Assembly: GCF_004339565.1 (NCBI RefSeq) | Contig: NZ_SMFZ01000002.1 | Coordinates: 1,054,001-1,118,000, forward strand | Reading direction: 5' to 3' | DNA length: 64,000 nucleotides | Source of the DNA: Pseudonocardia endophytica | Lineage (GTDB): Bacteria > Actinomycetota > Actinomycetes > Mycobacteriales > Pseudonocardiaceae | In this document: piece by piece, positions 33,369 through 41,482 of the stretch | Position numbering within the stretch: position 1 is the first letter of the stretch | Layout: each line of letters opens with the position of its first letter | Translations under genes and position numbers: made by a program | Notes under the pieces: model-generated | Databases searched by the model: none | Seen by the model: only the letters and a program-made list of their open reading frames with translations | What the model was told of the DNA's origin: nothing

Positions 33369-33384
33369 CGGGGGAACGGGCCGG

Positions 33385-33693
33385 TCAGACCTCCTTCGAC
33401 TCCCCGGTCTCCATCGTCATCCCGGCACCGGCGAAGTTCTCCAGGTCGGCGACGGCGGCGGCGCCCTCAGGGCCGCCCAGCCCGGCCGCGAACGCCTCGG
33501 CGTCGGCGAACTCCAGGACCGCGATCAGGTGGTACTTCGGCTTGTTGCCCTCGGCGTCCGGCCCGGGGCGCTGGATGGTCATGCGCTGGATACCCGGGAT
33601 CTTCTTCGCCAGCGGGGCGTGGACACCGTCGTAGTGCTTGTCGAACGCGGCCGGGTCCTCGGGGTGGTTGTAGAGCGCGGTCAGCTGGAACAC
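33385..33693 (-). CDS. EthD-family protein
   Basis: 102 residues. A dimeric alpha/beta barrel with FQLTALYNHPEDPAAFDKHYDGVHAPLAKKIPGIQRM is the EthD signature (Y-x-x-P-x-D-x-x-x-F-x-x-H-Y...H-x-P-L). It ends GGPEGAAAVADLENFAGAGM. Named after a protein needed for ether degradation in Rhodococcus; most members have unknown roles and no oxygenase lies next to it. GTG 33693 has CCGGAGG before it; a longer reading to the divergent promoter is unlikely. Confidence 0.85.
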   Translation of the reverse strand: MFQLTALYNHPEDPAAFDKHYDGVHAPLAKKIPGIQRMTIQRPGPDAEGNKPKYHLIAVLEFADAEAFAAGLGGPEGAAAVADLENFAGAGMTMETGESKEV

Positions 33694-33877
33694 GGGTCTG
33701 CCTCCGGTGTCGCGTCGGGCCGGCGCGTCGGTGCGCCGGACGCCGGTCCTCCCTAGCGCACCCACGGTCTCCGGGACCAGGGTGTCCCACGATGTGGGAC
33801 AGCCTGTCGTTCCGCACCGCGGCACGTCGCGACGTGGCTATCGTGACCGGAGGGGACGTCGTCCGACTGGGGGATCG

Positions 33878-34381
33878 ATGGGCGAGCGGCGACTGCGTTG
33901 GCGTTGCCGGCGGTTGCTCCGCGATCTCGACGTGCAGCCCCCGACCGGGGTGACCGAGCTCTGTCGCAGGCTCGGCGAGCACCGGGGCCGCGAGCTGCGG
34001 CTGATGCCCTACCCGCTGGCCGTCCCCGGCCCGTTCGGCGTGTGGTTCGAGACCGACGACTTCGACGTCATCGCCTTCCAGTCCGAGACATCGCGGGCAC
34101 ACCAGGACCACATCGTGCTGCACGAGGTCGGGCACATCGTCGCCGGTCACGGCGGGGACTCGACGCCCGCGGAGGACGAGGAGGTCCTGCCGGACATCCC
34201 CACATCGGGAGCGCTGCGGCGGCTGCGCCGCACCTGCTACGACGCGACGAACGAGCGCGAGGCCGAGCTGATCGCGTCGATCCTGGGCGAGGGCATGGGC
34301 CTGATCTCCGGATCCGCGACGACGGCGCGGGCCTCGCTCGTGGACAGCTCGCTGGACATCCGTCCCGGCTGGTGGCGATGA
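33878..34381 (+). CDS. ImmA/IrrE-like metallopeptidase domain protein
   Basis: 167 residues, zinc metallopeptidase-like with HEVGHIVAGH (H-E-x-x-H, residues about 88-97) and NEREAELIASIL as the third-ligand helix (E-x-E-A/x-x-A). ImmA and IrrE proteases cut or inactivate repressors. In actinobacteria such genes are often found with a MAB_1171c-type membrane protein and an XRE regulator, as here. ATG 33878 has GACTGGGGGATCG before it. ATGA-coupled to the next gene. Confidence 0.82.
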   Translation: MGERRLRWRCRRLLRDLDVQPPTGVTELCRRLGEHRGRELRLMPYPLAVPGPFGVWFETDDFDVIAFQSETSRAHQDHIVLHEVGHIVAGHGGDSTPAEDEEVLPDIPTSGALRRLRRTCYDATNEREAELIASILGEGMGLISGSATTARASLVDSSLDIRPGWWR

Positions 34382-35508
34382 ACCTCCCGCCGGTCGCGCT
34401 CGTCGTCCTCGTCGCGATCACGGCGATGTTGTGGGTCGGCACGGTGCTGCTCTGGGTCCAGGCCTACCGCGCCCCGGAGAACGTCCCGGTCCGGATACTG
34501 GCCGTCTGCATCACGCTGCTGGCGGTGACCGCCGTGCTGCGCGGCGGCCCGTTCCTGTCCCCGCTGGTCAACAACGTGCTCGGCGTGATGACGGCGGCGA
34601 TCCAGATCTGCTTCTTCGTGAGCGTCCACCGTGGACGGGCCGGGACCCGCCGGATCCGTGGCGAGCTGGCCGTCGCGGTGGCCGTGTGCGTGCTGGCGGC
34701 CGCGGTCACGCTCGTCGTCCCCGCGTCGCTGCGGCCGCAGCTCACCGACGCGACACCCGCCGCGGGCGGGACGGCCGCGCTGCTGTTCTCGATCCCGATC
34801 CTGGTCTACCTGGGCTATGCGGCGGCGGCCATCGTCGTGTGGATCCTGAAGATCCTGCCCGGCGTCGCGCGCCGCGTGCTGCGGATCAGCCTGTGGATCG
34901 TCGCGGCCGGGGCCGTCCTGCAGGTGGCCGGGGGCGGGATCCGGGTCGCATCGCTGCTCCTGCGGTACGCCGTCCGGCCCGTGCCGGAGGCGCTGCTCGT
35001 CCGGATGGAGCTGCTCGTCGGGCTGCTGGTCTCGCTCGGGTTCCTCACGCTGGCGCTCGGCGCGATCGTCCCGCTGGTCGACGGCGTGATCCGGGAGATC
35101 CCCCGGATGCGGGCCCAGCGACGGGCGAACCGCACGCTGGAGCCGCTGTGGCAGGCACTGCACGCGGAGTTCCCCGAGCTGCAGCTCGAACTGCGCTCGC
35201 CCGGACCCGGCCGCGCGCTCTACCGGCGGGTGGTGGAGATCCGCGACGGGCTCGTGCTGCTGAGCCCGCACTTCGACCCGGAGGTCGCCGACGCCGCCGA
35301 CCGGCGCAGCGACGAGATCGGCGAGGACCCGGACGAGCGGCAGGCCGCCGTGCAGGCCGCCGTCGTGCGGGGGGCACTCGACGCGCGGCGCACCGGGCGG
35401 CAGGCTCCCGCCGAGCCCGTGCGCCTCGGCGGCGGACAGGCGCAGGACTGGGAGGACGACGCCGCGTCGCTGATGCGGCTGGCCCGCCGGTTCGCCGCGC
35501 CCGTCTGA
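34378..35508 (+). CDS. MAB_1171c-family putative membrane transporter
   Basis: 376 residues. Seven membrane helices (residues 1-235), then a cytosolic domain that starts ANRTLEPLWQALHAEFPELQLEL and holds RALYRRVVEIRDGLVLLSPHF, both conserved marks of the MAB_1171c family. The tail is acidic and ends AASLMRLARRFAAPV. No transport substrate is known for the family; it typically occurs with ImmA/IrrE and XRE genes. ATG 34378 overlaps the ImmA stop. The convergent XRE gene starts 6 bp beyond its stop. Confidence 0.78.
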   Translation: MNLPPVALVVLVAITAMLWVGTVLLWVQAYRAPENVPVRILAVCITLLAVTAVLRGGPFLSPLVNNVLGVMTAAIQICFFVSVHRGRAGTRRIRGELAVAVAVCVLAAAVTLVVPASLRPQLTDATPAAGGTAALLFSIPILVYLGYAAAAIVVWILKILPGVARRVLRISLWIVAAGAVLQVAGGGIRVASLLLRYAVRPVPEALLVRMELLVGLLVSLGFLTLALGAIVPLVDGVIREIPRMRAQRRANRTLEPLWQALHAEFPELQLELRSPGPGRALYRRVVEIRDGLVLLSPHFDPEVADAADRRSDEIGEDPDERQAAVQAAVVRGALDARRTGRQAPAEPVRLGGGQAQDWEDDAASLMRLARRFAAPV

Positions 35509-35514
35509 GCGGGT

Positions 35515-35985
35515 TCAGCGGTCCGGCTCGGGGTCCCGGTCGTCGCGGACGTTCGCGATCGCATCGGCGATGGCGAGCAGCTGCCGTTGCTGGACGGGGT
35601 CCATCGAGCCGTAGCGGGCCGCGATCCGTCGCACGCCGCGGTCCCGCATGGCCTCGGCGAAGGCGCGCTCGTCGACGTCGGCCGCCGGTTCGGCCGCGAC
35701 ATCGGCCGTACCGGACCACGGCTCGTCGACCGGTGTCGTCGGGTCGAAGTAGGACAGTGTGATCCGGACGCCGAGCGTGTCCGAGAAGTACGACGCGAGC
35801 GCCGTCAGGTGCTGCAGCGTGAGGTTGGCCCGCTTGCCGCGCTTGATCTGCCACAGGTAGGCCCCGGAGATGCCGGTCCCGGTGTGCTCACGGATCCGCT
35901 CGGCGAGCCGTTCGGTGCTCGGGTTGCCAGCGGCGTCCATCAGACGGCGCAGCTTGGCCGAGAGGTCGTACTGCTGATCGCCCAC
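35515..35985 (-). CDS. XRE-family DNA-binding regulator
   Basis: 156 residues. The helix-turn-helix is about residues 8-70: LSAKLRRLMDAAGNPSTERLAERIREHTGTGISGAYLWQIKRGKRANLTLQHLTALASYF. The C-terminal half (AFAEAMRDRGVRRIAARYGSMDPVQQRQLLAIADAI) resembles the ligand or protease-interacting part of the regulators that accompany ImmA/IrrE proteins. GTG 35985 was chosen to start VGDQQYDLSAKLRR. Probably the repressor target of the protease upstream. Convergent with the transporter gene. Confidence 0.8.
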   Translation of the reverse strand: MGDQQYDLSAKLRRLMDAAGNPSTERLAERIREHTGTGISGAYLWQIKRGKRANLTLQHLTALASYFSDTLGVRITLSYFDPTTPVDEPWSGTADVAAEPAADVDERAFAEAMRDRGVRRIAARYGSMDPVQQRQLLAIADAIANVRDDRDPEPDR

Positions 35986-36309
35986 GTCACACCCCCGGTA
36001 CGTCGGGCCGCGTCCCACGGTATTCCGAAGATCGCCCGGGTGCACACCCCAGCGCGGGTCGCGTCACGATCGGCCCCCTCCGCTCGCCGGCGCACCGACG
36101 CCGCGGGAGCACGTCCGGCTCCGTCGCGGCGGTGGTGCTCGTCCATCATAAACTGCTATAAAGACAACGGTTGGTTCTGGTCCGGGGGGATCGGTGTCGG
36201 CCGGGTGGCGCAGACCGGGGGAGCGCCATCCGTGGCGGCGGGGGAGGCCGGCCGGGGTCGTCGGACGGGGGACCGGCGGCCCCGTGGCCGGCGCTAGGCT
36301 GACCGCACC
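35986..36309. promoter_or_regulatory. 324-bp divergent region between XRE regulator and gltX
   Basis: No gene seen. An AT-rich island at 36148-36170 (ATAAACTGCTATAAAGAC) stands out from its surroundings and is a likely XRE operator or promoter. TAGGCT (36295-36300), 9 nt before the gltX ATG, is the gltX -10. Confidence 0.45.
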
Positions 36310-37809
36310 ATGACTACCCAGCCCGATCCCGGCGTCCGCGTCCGATTCTGCCCGTCGCCCACCGGGACACCGCACGTCGGCCTCGTCCGTACCGCGCTGT
36401 TCAACTGGGCACACGCGCGGCACCACGGCGGCACGCTCGTGTTCCGGATCGAGGACACGGACGCCTCGCGCGACTCCGCGGAGTCCTACGACTCCCTGAT
36501 CGACGCCCTGACCTGGCTGGGCCTGGACTGGGACGAGGGTCCGGAGGTCGGAGGGCCGTACGCGCCGTACCGGCAGAGCGAGCGCGGCGAGCTCTACGCC
36601 GACGCGCTGCGCCGCCTGATCGAGGCGGGCGAGGTCTACGAGTCGTTCTCGAACGCCGAGGAGATCGAGGGCCGCCATCGCGCCGCGGGCCGGGACCCGA
36701 AGCTCGGCTACGACAACGCCGACCGTGATCTGACCGACGACCAGCGCGCCGCGTTCCGCGCCGAGGGACGTGCACCGGTCTACCGCCTGCGGATGCCGGA
36801 CAAGGACCTCACGTTCACCGACCTGGTCCGTGGCGACGTCACGTTCCGCGCCGGGCAGGTGCCGGACTTCGTGCTGGCCCGCGGCGACGGCACGCCCCTC
36901 TACCCGCTGACCAACCCGCTCGACGACGCGCTGATGGGCATCACGCACGTGCTGCGCGGGGAGGACCTGCTCTCGTCGACACCCCGTCAGATCGCGCTGC
37001 TCGAGGCGCTGCAGCGGGTCGGGATCGGCAACGGTCCGCTGACCTACGCCCACCTCCCGCTGGTGACCGGAGAGGGCAACCGCAAGCTGTCCAAGCGGGA
37101 CCCGGAGTCGAACCTGTTCCACTACCGGGACCGCGGGTTCGTCCCCGAGGGACTGCTGAACTACCTCGCGCTCCTCGGCTGGTCGATCGCCGAGGACCGC
37201 GACGTGTTCTCGCTGTCCGAGATGGCCGAGGCGTTCGACGTGTCCAGCGTCTCGTCGAACGCGGCCCGGTTCGACTCGAAGAAGGCCGAGGCGATCAACG
37301 CGGCCCACCTGCGGCTGCTCGAGCCGTCCGACTTCGCCGATCGGCTGGTGCCGTACCTGCGCAGCCTCGGCCTGATCGACGGTGAGCCGTCCCCCGGCCG
37401 GCGTGACCTGCTCGCGGCGGCGGCCCCGCTCGTGCAGGAACGCAGCCAGGTGCTCTCCGACGCGGCCCGGATGCTCGCGTTCCTGTTCGTCGACGAGGAC
37501 GCGTTCGCCCCGGACCCCGACGCCGCGGCGAAGAACCTCGGTGCGGACGCCACGCCGATCCTGACCGCGGCACGCGACGGCCTGGAGGCGCTCGAGGAGT
37601 GGTCCGCGGCGTCGATCGAGGCCTCGCTCAAGGAATCCCTCGTGGACGGTCTGGAGCTCAAGCCGCGCAAGGCGTTCGCGCCGATCCGCGTCGCGATCAG
37701 CGGGCGGACGGTGTCCCCGCCGCTGTACGAGTCGATGGAGCTTCTCGGGCGCGAGCGGTCGCTGGCCAGACTGGGGGCCGGTGTCCGGGTCTCCGAGGGC
37801 GTGGTTTAG
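36310..37809 (+). CDS. gltX: Glutamyl-tRNA synthetase
   Basis: 499 residues, class I synthetase. The HIGH motif is SPTGTPHVGLVRTALFNW (HVGL) and the KMSKS motif is GNRKLSKRDPESN. Because GatCAB is encoded in the same window and no glnS is, the enzyme may also charge tRNA(Gln) with Glu for transamidation; that is inferred. ATG 36310 follows a TAGGCT box by 9 nt. It is followed directly by tRNA-Gln and tRNA-Glu, as in mycobacteria. Confidence 0.97.
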   Translation: MTTQPDPGVRVRFCPSPTGTPHVGLVRTALFNWAHARHHGGTLVFRIEDTDASRDSAESYDSLIDALTWLGLDWDEGPEVGGPYAPYRQSERGELYADALRRLIEAGEVYESFSNAEEIEGRHRAAGRDPKLGYDNADRDLTDDQRAAFRAEGRAPVYRLRMPDKDLTFTDLVRGDVTFRAGQVPDFVLARGDGTPLYPLTNPLDDALMGITHVLRGEDLLSSTPRQIALLEALQRVGIGNGPLTYAHLPLVTGEGNRKLSKRDPESNLFHYRDRGFVPEGLLNYLALLGWSIAEDRDVFSLSEMAEAFDVSSVSSNAARFDSKKAEAINAAHLRLLEPSDFADRLVPYLRSLGLIDGEPSPGRRDLLAAAAPLVQERSQVLSDAARMLAFLFVDEDAFAPDPDAAAKNLGADATPILTAARDGLEALEEWSAASIEASLKESLVDGLELKPRKAFAPIRVAISGRTVSPPLYESMELLGRERSLARLGAGVRVSEGVV

Positions 37810-37860
37810 AGTACTCTCATCAACGGATCGCGGCCGTCGGGAACGAAGGCCAAGATCCAT

Positions 37861-37932
37861 TGGGGTATGGTGTAATCGGCAGCACGACTGATTCTGGTTC
37901 AGTTAGTCTAGGTTCGAGTCCTGGTACCCCAG
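37861..37932 (+). tRNA. tRNA-Gln (CTG)
   Basis: 72-nt cloverleaf. Acceptor TGGGGTA/TACCCCA, anticodon stem ACTGA/TCAGT with loop TTCTGGT (anticodon CTG at 37894-37896), T arm with GGTTCGAGTCC, discriminator G. CCA is not encoded. It lies 51 bp after gltX. Its substrate route is the GatCAB pathway. Confidence 0.95.
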
Positions 37933-37966
37933 CGGAAACGCCGAGTTTCCGTCAGCGAAAGTTCCT

Positions 37967-38039
37967 GGCCCCGTCGTCTAGCGGCCTAGGACGCCGCCCT
38001 CTCAAGGCGGTAGCGCGGGTTCAAATCCCGTCGGGGCTA
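37967..38039 (+). tRNA. tRNA-Glu (CTC)
   Basis: 73-nt cloverleaf. Acceptor GGCCCCG/CGGGGCT (first pair G-U), anticodon stem CCGCC/GGCGG with loop CTCTCAA (anticodon CTC at 38001-38003), T arm GGTTCAAATCC, discriminator A. It lies 34 nt after tRNA-Gln and likely shares its transcript. Confidence 0.95.
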
Positions 38040-38048
38040 CAACACGAC

Positions 38049-38087
38049 CGAACCCCCTTCTCCGGCATGCCCGGGAAGGGGGTTTCG
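38049..38087 (+). terminator. Terminator of the gltX-tRNA transcript
   Basis: AACCCCCTTC (38051-38060) pairs with GAAGGGGGTT (38075-38084), with a further CCGG/CCGG inner stem. A short T-run (TTTC) follows. Ends the tRNA pair before the convergent Hsp70-like gene. Confidence 0.8.
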
Positions 38088-38184
38088 TCGTTCCGGGGGC
38101 CGAGGCTCGGCGAGCCCCGGCGGGGCCGCCCCGGTCGCTCCCGCCGCCAGGAGACGCGTCACCGGATCCTCGGCGTGCGTCGGC

Positions 38185-40467
38185 TCAGCGCGGCTGCGGG
38201 CCGGGGGGTGGCGGTACGGCGGAGGTCGTCGTGGTCGGGCCGGGACCCTGGCTCTGCGTCGTGGTCGGCGGGGCGCTCGTCGGGGGTACGGGCGGGATCG
38301 TCGGCACCACCGGCGGTGGGACGGGAGCCGACGAGTCGGGCTCCTGCTCGACCGTGCGCTCGCGGGTGCGGCGCTCCGTCTCGGTCGTCGGAGCCGACTC
38401 CGTCGTCGGCGGCACGGGCGCCGCGGTCGGCACGGCGGGCAGTTGCGGCGTCGCGTTGCTGACCGACTGCTCGTTCGGCCAGAACACCAGTGCCCCGATC
38501 ACCGCGATCGCCGCGACGACCCCGCCCGCCCCGATCAGCATCGCGGGCGACCGGCCGCGATCCGGCCCCGGAGCGGGCGACAGGGTCGTGGCGCCGTCGT
38601 GCGGGTACCGGTCGTAGCCGTCGACGACGGGCAGGACGTCGGTCTCCGGGTCCCGCGTCCACGCTGCCGTCGCCGGGTTGCCGGGTGAGGTGAGGTACGC
38701 GGTCGCCGGCTCCGCCGGGCCGATCAGATTCGTCGGCGGTTCGGCCTGGCGCGGGGTCGCCGTCGTGACCGGATCCCCTGTCTCCCACGGCAACGGGCCG
38801 GGTGAGTCCGCCAGTGGCGCGCCGCCCACCGCACCGGCATCTGCCGACTCTCCCGTATCGGCGGGGCCGGGCCAGGCGCCGGTGCCGGCGGGATCCGTGC
38901 CTGCTCCGCCCGTACTCGCTCCGGCGGGTCCGTCGCCGGCGGGGCCGACTCCCCCCGCGGTGCCGGGGCCGTGGGTTGCGCCGGCCGGGACGCCGCCACC
39001 TGGTCCGCCCGTACCCGCTCCGACGGGCCCGTGGGTTGCGCCGGCCGGGACGCCGCCACCTGGTCCGCCCGTACCCGCTCCGACGGGCCCGTGGGACGCG
39101 CCGGCCGGGACGCCGCCGCCTGCTCCGCCCGCACCCGCTCCCACGGAACCGTCACCGGCGGGGCCGACGTCACCCGCCGCGCCGTGTCCGTGGCCCGCAC
39201 CGGCCGGGACCCCGCCACCCGTTCCGCCAGGTCCACCGTCTGCGCTGCCGGGCCCGCTACCCGCGCCGCCGGCAGCCGCGCCGGGACCGTACCCCGCGCC
39301 GGCGAGTCCGGCGGCGCCCGCGACCGCAGCGGCGCCGCCCGGGGCGATCCCGCGGCCCGGGTGCGGCGCGCCCGTGCGCGGGAGCATGGCGAGTGCGGCG
39401 CCCTTGGCGATGGCGTTCTTCGGGTCGGCGTCGACGGCGACCGGGCGGTCGAGGCGTTCGGAGACGGTCTGGGCGACCAGCGGGATCCGTGAGGAGCCGC
39501 CGACGAGCAGGACCGAGGACAGTTCGGAGGGGTCGAGGCCTGCGGAGTCGACGGCGCGGCGCAGTGCCTCGACGGAGTCCTCGATGCGGGGGCCGATGAG
39601 TTCTTCGAACTCGCTGCGGTGCAGGCGGACGACGGTCTGGGCGCCGCCGAGCCAGACCGGGACGGAGACCTCGGTGTCGGAGGAGAGGCCTTCCTTGGCT
39701 TCGCGGCATTCGCGGCGCAGGCGGGCGACGGCGGCCCAGACGGCGGGGTCGGACTCGTCGAGGCCGGCGAAGGCGTCGCCTGCTCCGGCGCGGACGTGTT
39801 CGAACACGACCTCGTCGAAGTCGACGCCGCCGAGGAACTCGAGTCCTTCGGGGCGCCCGAGCAGGGTGAAGCCGCCGGTGCCGGATCCGGGGGCGTCCTT
39901 GCGGACGACGGCGGAGTCGAAGGTGCCGCCGCCGAGGTCGTAGACGGCGATGGTGGAGCCGGGTTCGACGCGTTCGGCCGCGGCGTAGCAGACGGCCGCG
40001 GCCTGCGGCTCGGCCAGGAACTCCACCGGCATCGGGAGCACCGCGGCGAGCGCCTCGGTCAGCAGGTCCAGCTTGTGGGTTCCCCACGACGCCGGGTGCG
40101 TGACGGTGATCCGCTCCGGCGGGCCGCCCTCGCGCCTGCTGACGACGTCGAGGACGTGGCGGACCAGCACGGCGGCGAGCTCCTGCGCGGCGAACGCGCG
40201 TCCACCCATCGTCACCGGCGTGGGGTCACCGATGCGGCGCTTGAACTCCCTGGCGACCCGGTCCGGCTCGGCCATCGCGCGCCGCTCGGCGGCGTCCCCG
40301 ACCAGCAGCGACCCGTCCGGCAGCAGGAACACGACCGACGGCTGGTCGAGCGAGTGATCGCCGAGCGTCACCATCTCCGGGAGCACGTGGTCCACCGGGG
40401 TGTCCGTGCGGTGGACGGCCGCCGCGGTCCTCGTGGTCCCGACGTCGATCCCGAGCAGGTAGCCCAT
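38185..40467 (-). CDS. Membrane-anchored Hsp70-like ATPase with Gly/Ala/Pro repeat linker
   Basis: 760 residues. Residues 1-370 are an Hsp70/actin-fold ATPase: GIDVGTTRTAAAVHR (phosphate 1), VYDLGGGTFDSAVV (phosphate 2), LLVGGSSRIPLV (adenosine). The Hsp70 substrate-binding domain is missing. Residues about 380-560 are Gly/Ala/Pro repeats with a 20-residue unit. A single membrane helix (643-663, MLIGAGGVVAAIAVIGALVFW) is followed by a Pro/Thr-rich tail of about 97 residues that would be extracytoplasmic. ATG 40467 follows GGGGAG. Other actinobacterial Hsp70-like proteins have this ATPase-linker-TM layout; no client or role is known. Convergent with the tRNA operon. Confidence 0.8.
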   Translation of the reverse strand: MGYLLGIDVGTTRTAAAVHRTDTPVDHVLPEMVTLGDHSLDQPSVVFLLPDGSLLVGDAAERRAMAEPDRVAREFKRRIGDPTPVTMGGRAFAAQELAAVLVRHVLDVVSRREGGPPERITVTHPASWGTHKLDLLTEALAAVLPMPVEFLAEPQAAAVCYAAAERVEPGSTIAVYDLGGGTFDSAVVRKDAPGSGTGGFTLLGRPEGLEFLGGVDFDEVVFEHVRAGAGDAFAGLDESDPAVWAAVARLRRECREAKEGLSSDTEVSVPVWLGGAQTVVRLHRSEFEELIGPRIEDSVEALRRAVDSAGLDPSELSSVLLVGGSSRIPLVAQTVSERLDRPVAVDADPKNAIAKGAALAMLPRTGAPHPGRGIAPGGAAAVAGAAGLAGAGYGPGAAAGGAGSGPGSADGGPGGTGGGVPAGAGHGHGAAGDVGPAGDGSVGAGAGGAGGGVPAGASHGPVGAGTGGPGGGVPAGATHGPVGAGTGGPGGGVPAGATHGPGTAGGVGPAGDGPAGASTGGAGTDPAGTGAWPGPADTGESADAGAVGGAPLADSPGPLPWETGDPVTTATPRQAEPPTNLIGPAEPATAYLTSPGNPATAAWTRDPETDVLPVVDGYDRYPHDGATTLSPAPGPDRGRSPAMLIGAGGVVAAIAVIGALVFWPNEQSVSNATPQLPAVPTAAPVPPTTESAPTTETERRTRERTVEQEPDSSAPVPPPVVPTIPPVPPTSAPPTTTQSQGPGPTTTTSAVPPPPGPQPR
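38971..39150 (-). repeat. 60-bp in-frame tandem repeat coding for 20-residue units
   Basis: Three copies start at 38971, 39031 and 39091; the first two are almost identical and the third is slightly diverged. A further diverged copy lies near 39180. They encode GGGVPAGATHGPVGAGTGGP-like units in the linker of the Hsp70-like protein. Confidence 0.85.
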
Positions 40468-40600
40468 CGTCTCCCCGGTTGCGCAGATTCCGTGACCGCC
40501 CACGGTAGTCGGGACGTTGACCCGATCGGTCGGCAGGCACCCCGCGCGGCCCGGCTCACGCGTCCCGGACGAACGCGGCTGCGGGGGAGCGACTCCGTCG

Positions 40601-40673
40601 CCGACCTCGCAGCGATTCCCCGGACCTCGCAGGGCGTGCACGCTGTGCGAGGTCGGCCGAGTCCCTGCGAGGT
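40601..40673. repeat. Interleaved inverted repeats after iclR
   Basis: Segment 1 (CCGACCTCGCA, 40601-40611) is complementary to segment 3 (TGCGAGGTCGG, 40646-40656). Segment 2 (ACCTCGCAGGG, 40624-40634) is complementary to segment 4 (CCCTGCGAGGT, 40663-40673). The order 1-2-3-4 means the two stems cannot both form in one simple hairpin. The gap 40468-40703 holds no gene. A related line, CGCAGGGATTCCC, occurs near 14056. Confidence 0.7.
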
Positions 40674-40703
40674 GGCCGGATGTTCGGCTGGGGTGGTCGG
40701 CCC

Positions 40704-41405
40704 TCAGAGGCGGTGCTGCAGCGCCTCTGCGGCGGCGAGGAGGTCGGCGGCCCAGCGGACCCCGGGGCGGCGGCCGATGCGCTCGACCGGGCCGGACACG
40801 GACACGGCGGCGACGACCTGGCCCGCCGAGTCGCGGACCGGGGCGGACACGCTGGCCACACCCGGCTCGCGTTCGGCGACGCTCTGGGCCCAGCCGCGGC
40901 GCCGGACGTCGACGAGCACGCGCTCGGAGAACGTGGCCTCCGGCAGGATCGAGCGCGCGAACGCCGGGTCGCTCCACGCGGCGAGCACCTTCGCCCCGGA
41001 CCCCGCGGTCATCGGCATGCGTGCGCCCACCGGGACGGTGTCCCGCAGCCCGACCGGGGGCTCCGCGCTCGCGATGCAGACGCGCTGCACGCCGTCGCGG
41101 CGGTAGAGCTGGACGCTCTCGCCGGTGATGTCGCGCAGGCGGGGCAGCACGGCGGACGCGGCGTCCAGCAACGGGTCCGGACGGCCGCCGGCCAGCTCGG
41201 TCAGCGTCGGTCCCGGCCGCCACCGCCCGTCCGGTGTCCGGACGAGCATGCCGTGCGCCTCCAGCCCGACGGCCAGCCGGTGGGCCGTGGCGCGGGGCAG
41301 CCCGGTCCGCTCGCACAGCTCGGTCAGGCCGCAGGGCTCCTCGGCCACCACACGGAGAACACCCACCGCCTTGTCGAGCACGCCGATACCGCTAGACTGT
41401 CCCAC
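40704..41405 (-). CDS. IclR-family regulator of leuCD (LtbR/NdgR-like)
   Basis: 233 residues. The N-terminus GQSSGIGVLDKAVGVLRVV is the LtbR/NdgR signature. The winged helix has CGLTELCERTGLPRATAHRLAVGLEAHGML and the GAF-like IclR effector domain follows (QLYRRDGVQRVCIASAEPPVG...RMPMTAGSGAKVLAAW). LtbR in Corynebacterium and NdgR in Streptomyces repress or tune leuCD and amino-acid genes; the same divergent position in M. tuberculosis supports it. GTG 41405 follows TAGTAT by 6 nt. Confidence 0.9.
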   Translation of the reverse strand: MGQSSGIGVLDKAVGVLRVVAEEPCGLTELCERTGLPRATAHRLAVGLEAHGMLVRTPDGRWRPGPTLTELAGGRPDPLLDAASAVLPRLRDITGESVQLYRRDGVQRVCIASAEPPVGLRDTVPVGARMPMTAGSGAKVLAAWSDPAFARSILPEATFSERVLVDVRRRGWAQSVAEREPGVASVSAPVRDSAGQVVAAVSVSGPVERIGRRPGVRWAADLLAAAEALQHRL

Positions 41406-41482
41406 GCCTCGATACTAGCTTCCCAGATTATGGGAAGTCCACCACTGATCACGAGGCGGCGATCACGGAGGGAGGCAGCGTC
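41406..41482. promoter_or_regulatory. Divergent iclR/leuC promoter with 19-bp operator
   Basis: The palindrome CTTCCCA-GATTA-TGGGAAG (41419-41437) sits next to the iclR -10 (TAGTAT read on the minus strand, 41412-41417) and upstream of leuC. A strong Shine-Dalgarno sequence (CGGAGGGAGG) lies before the leuC GTG. Regulator binding is inferred from position. Confidence 0.65.

Noticed and set aside
40468..40703. GrpE or DnaJ partner gene beside the Hsp70-like gene
   Set aside because: The gap holds inverted repeats only; no J-domain or GrpE sequence is nearby.
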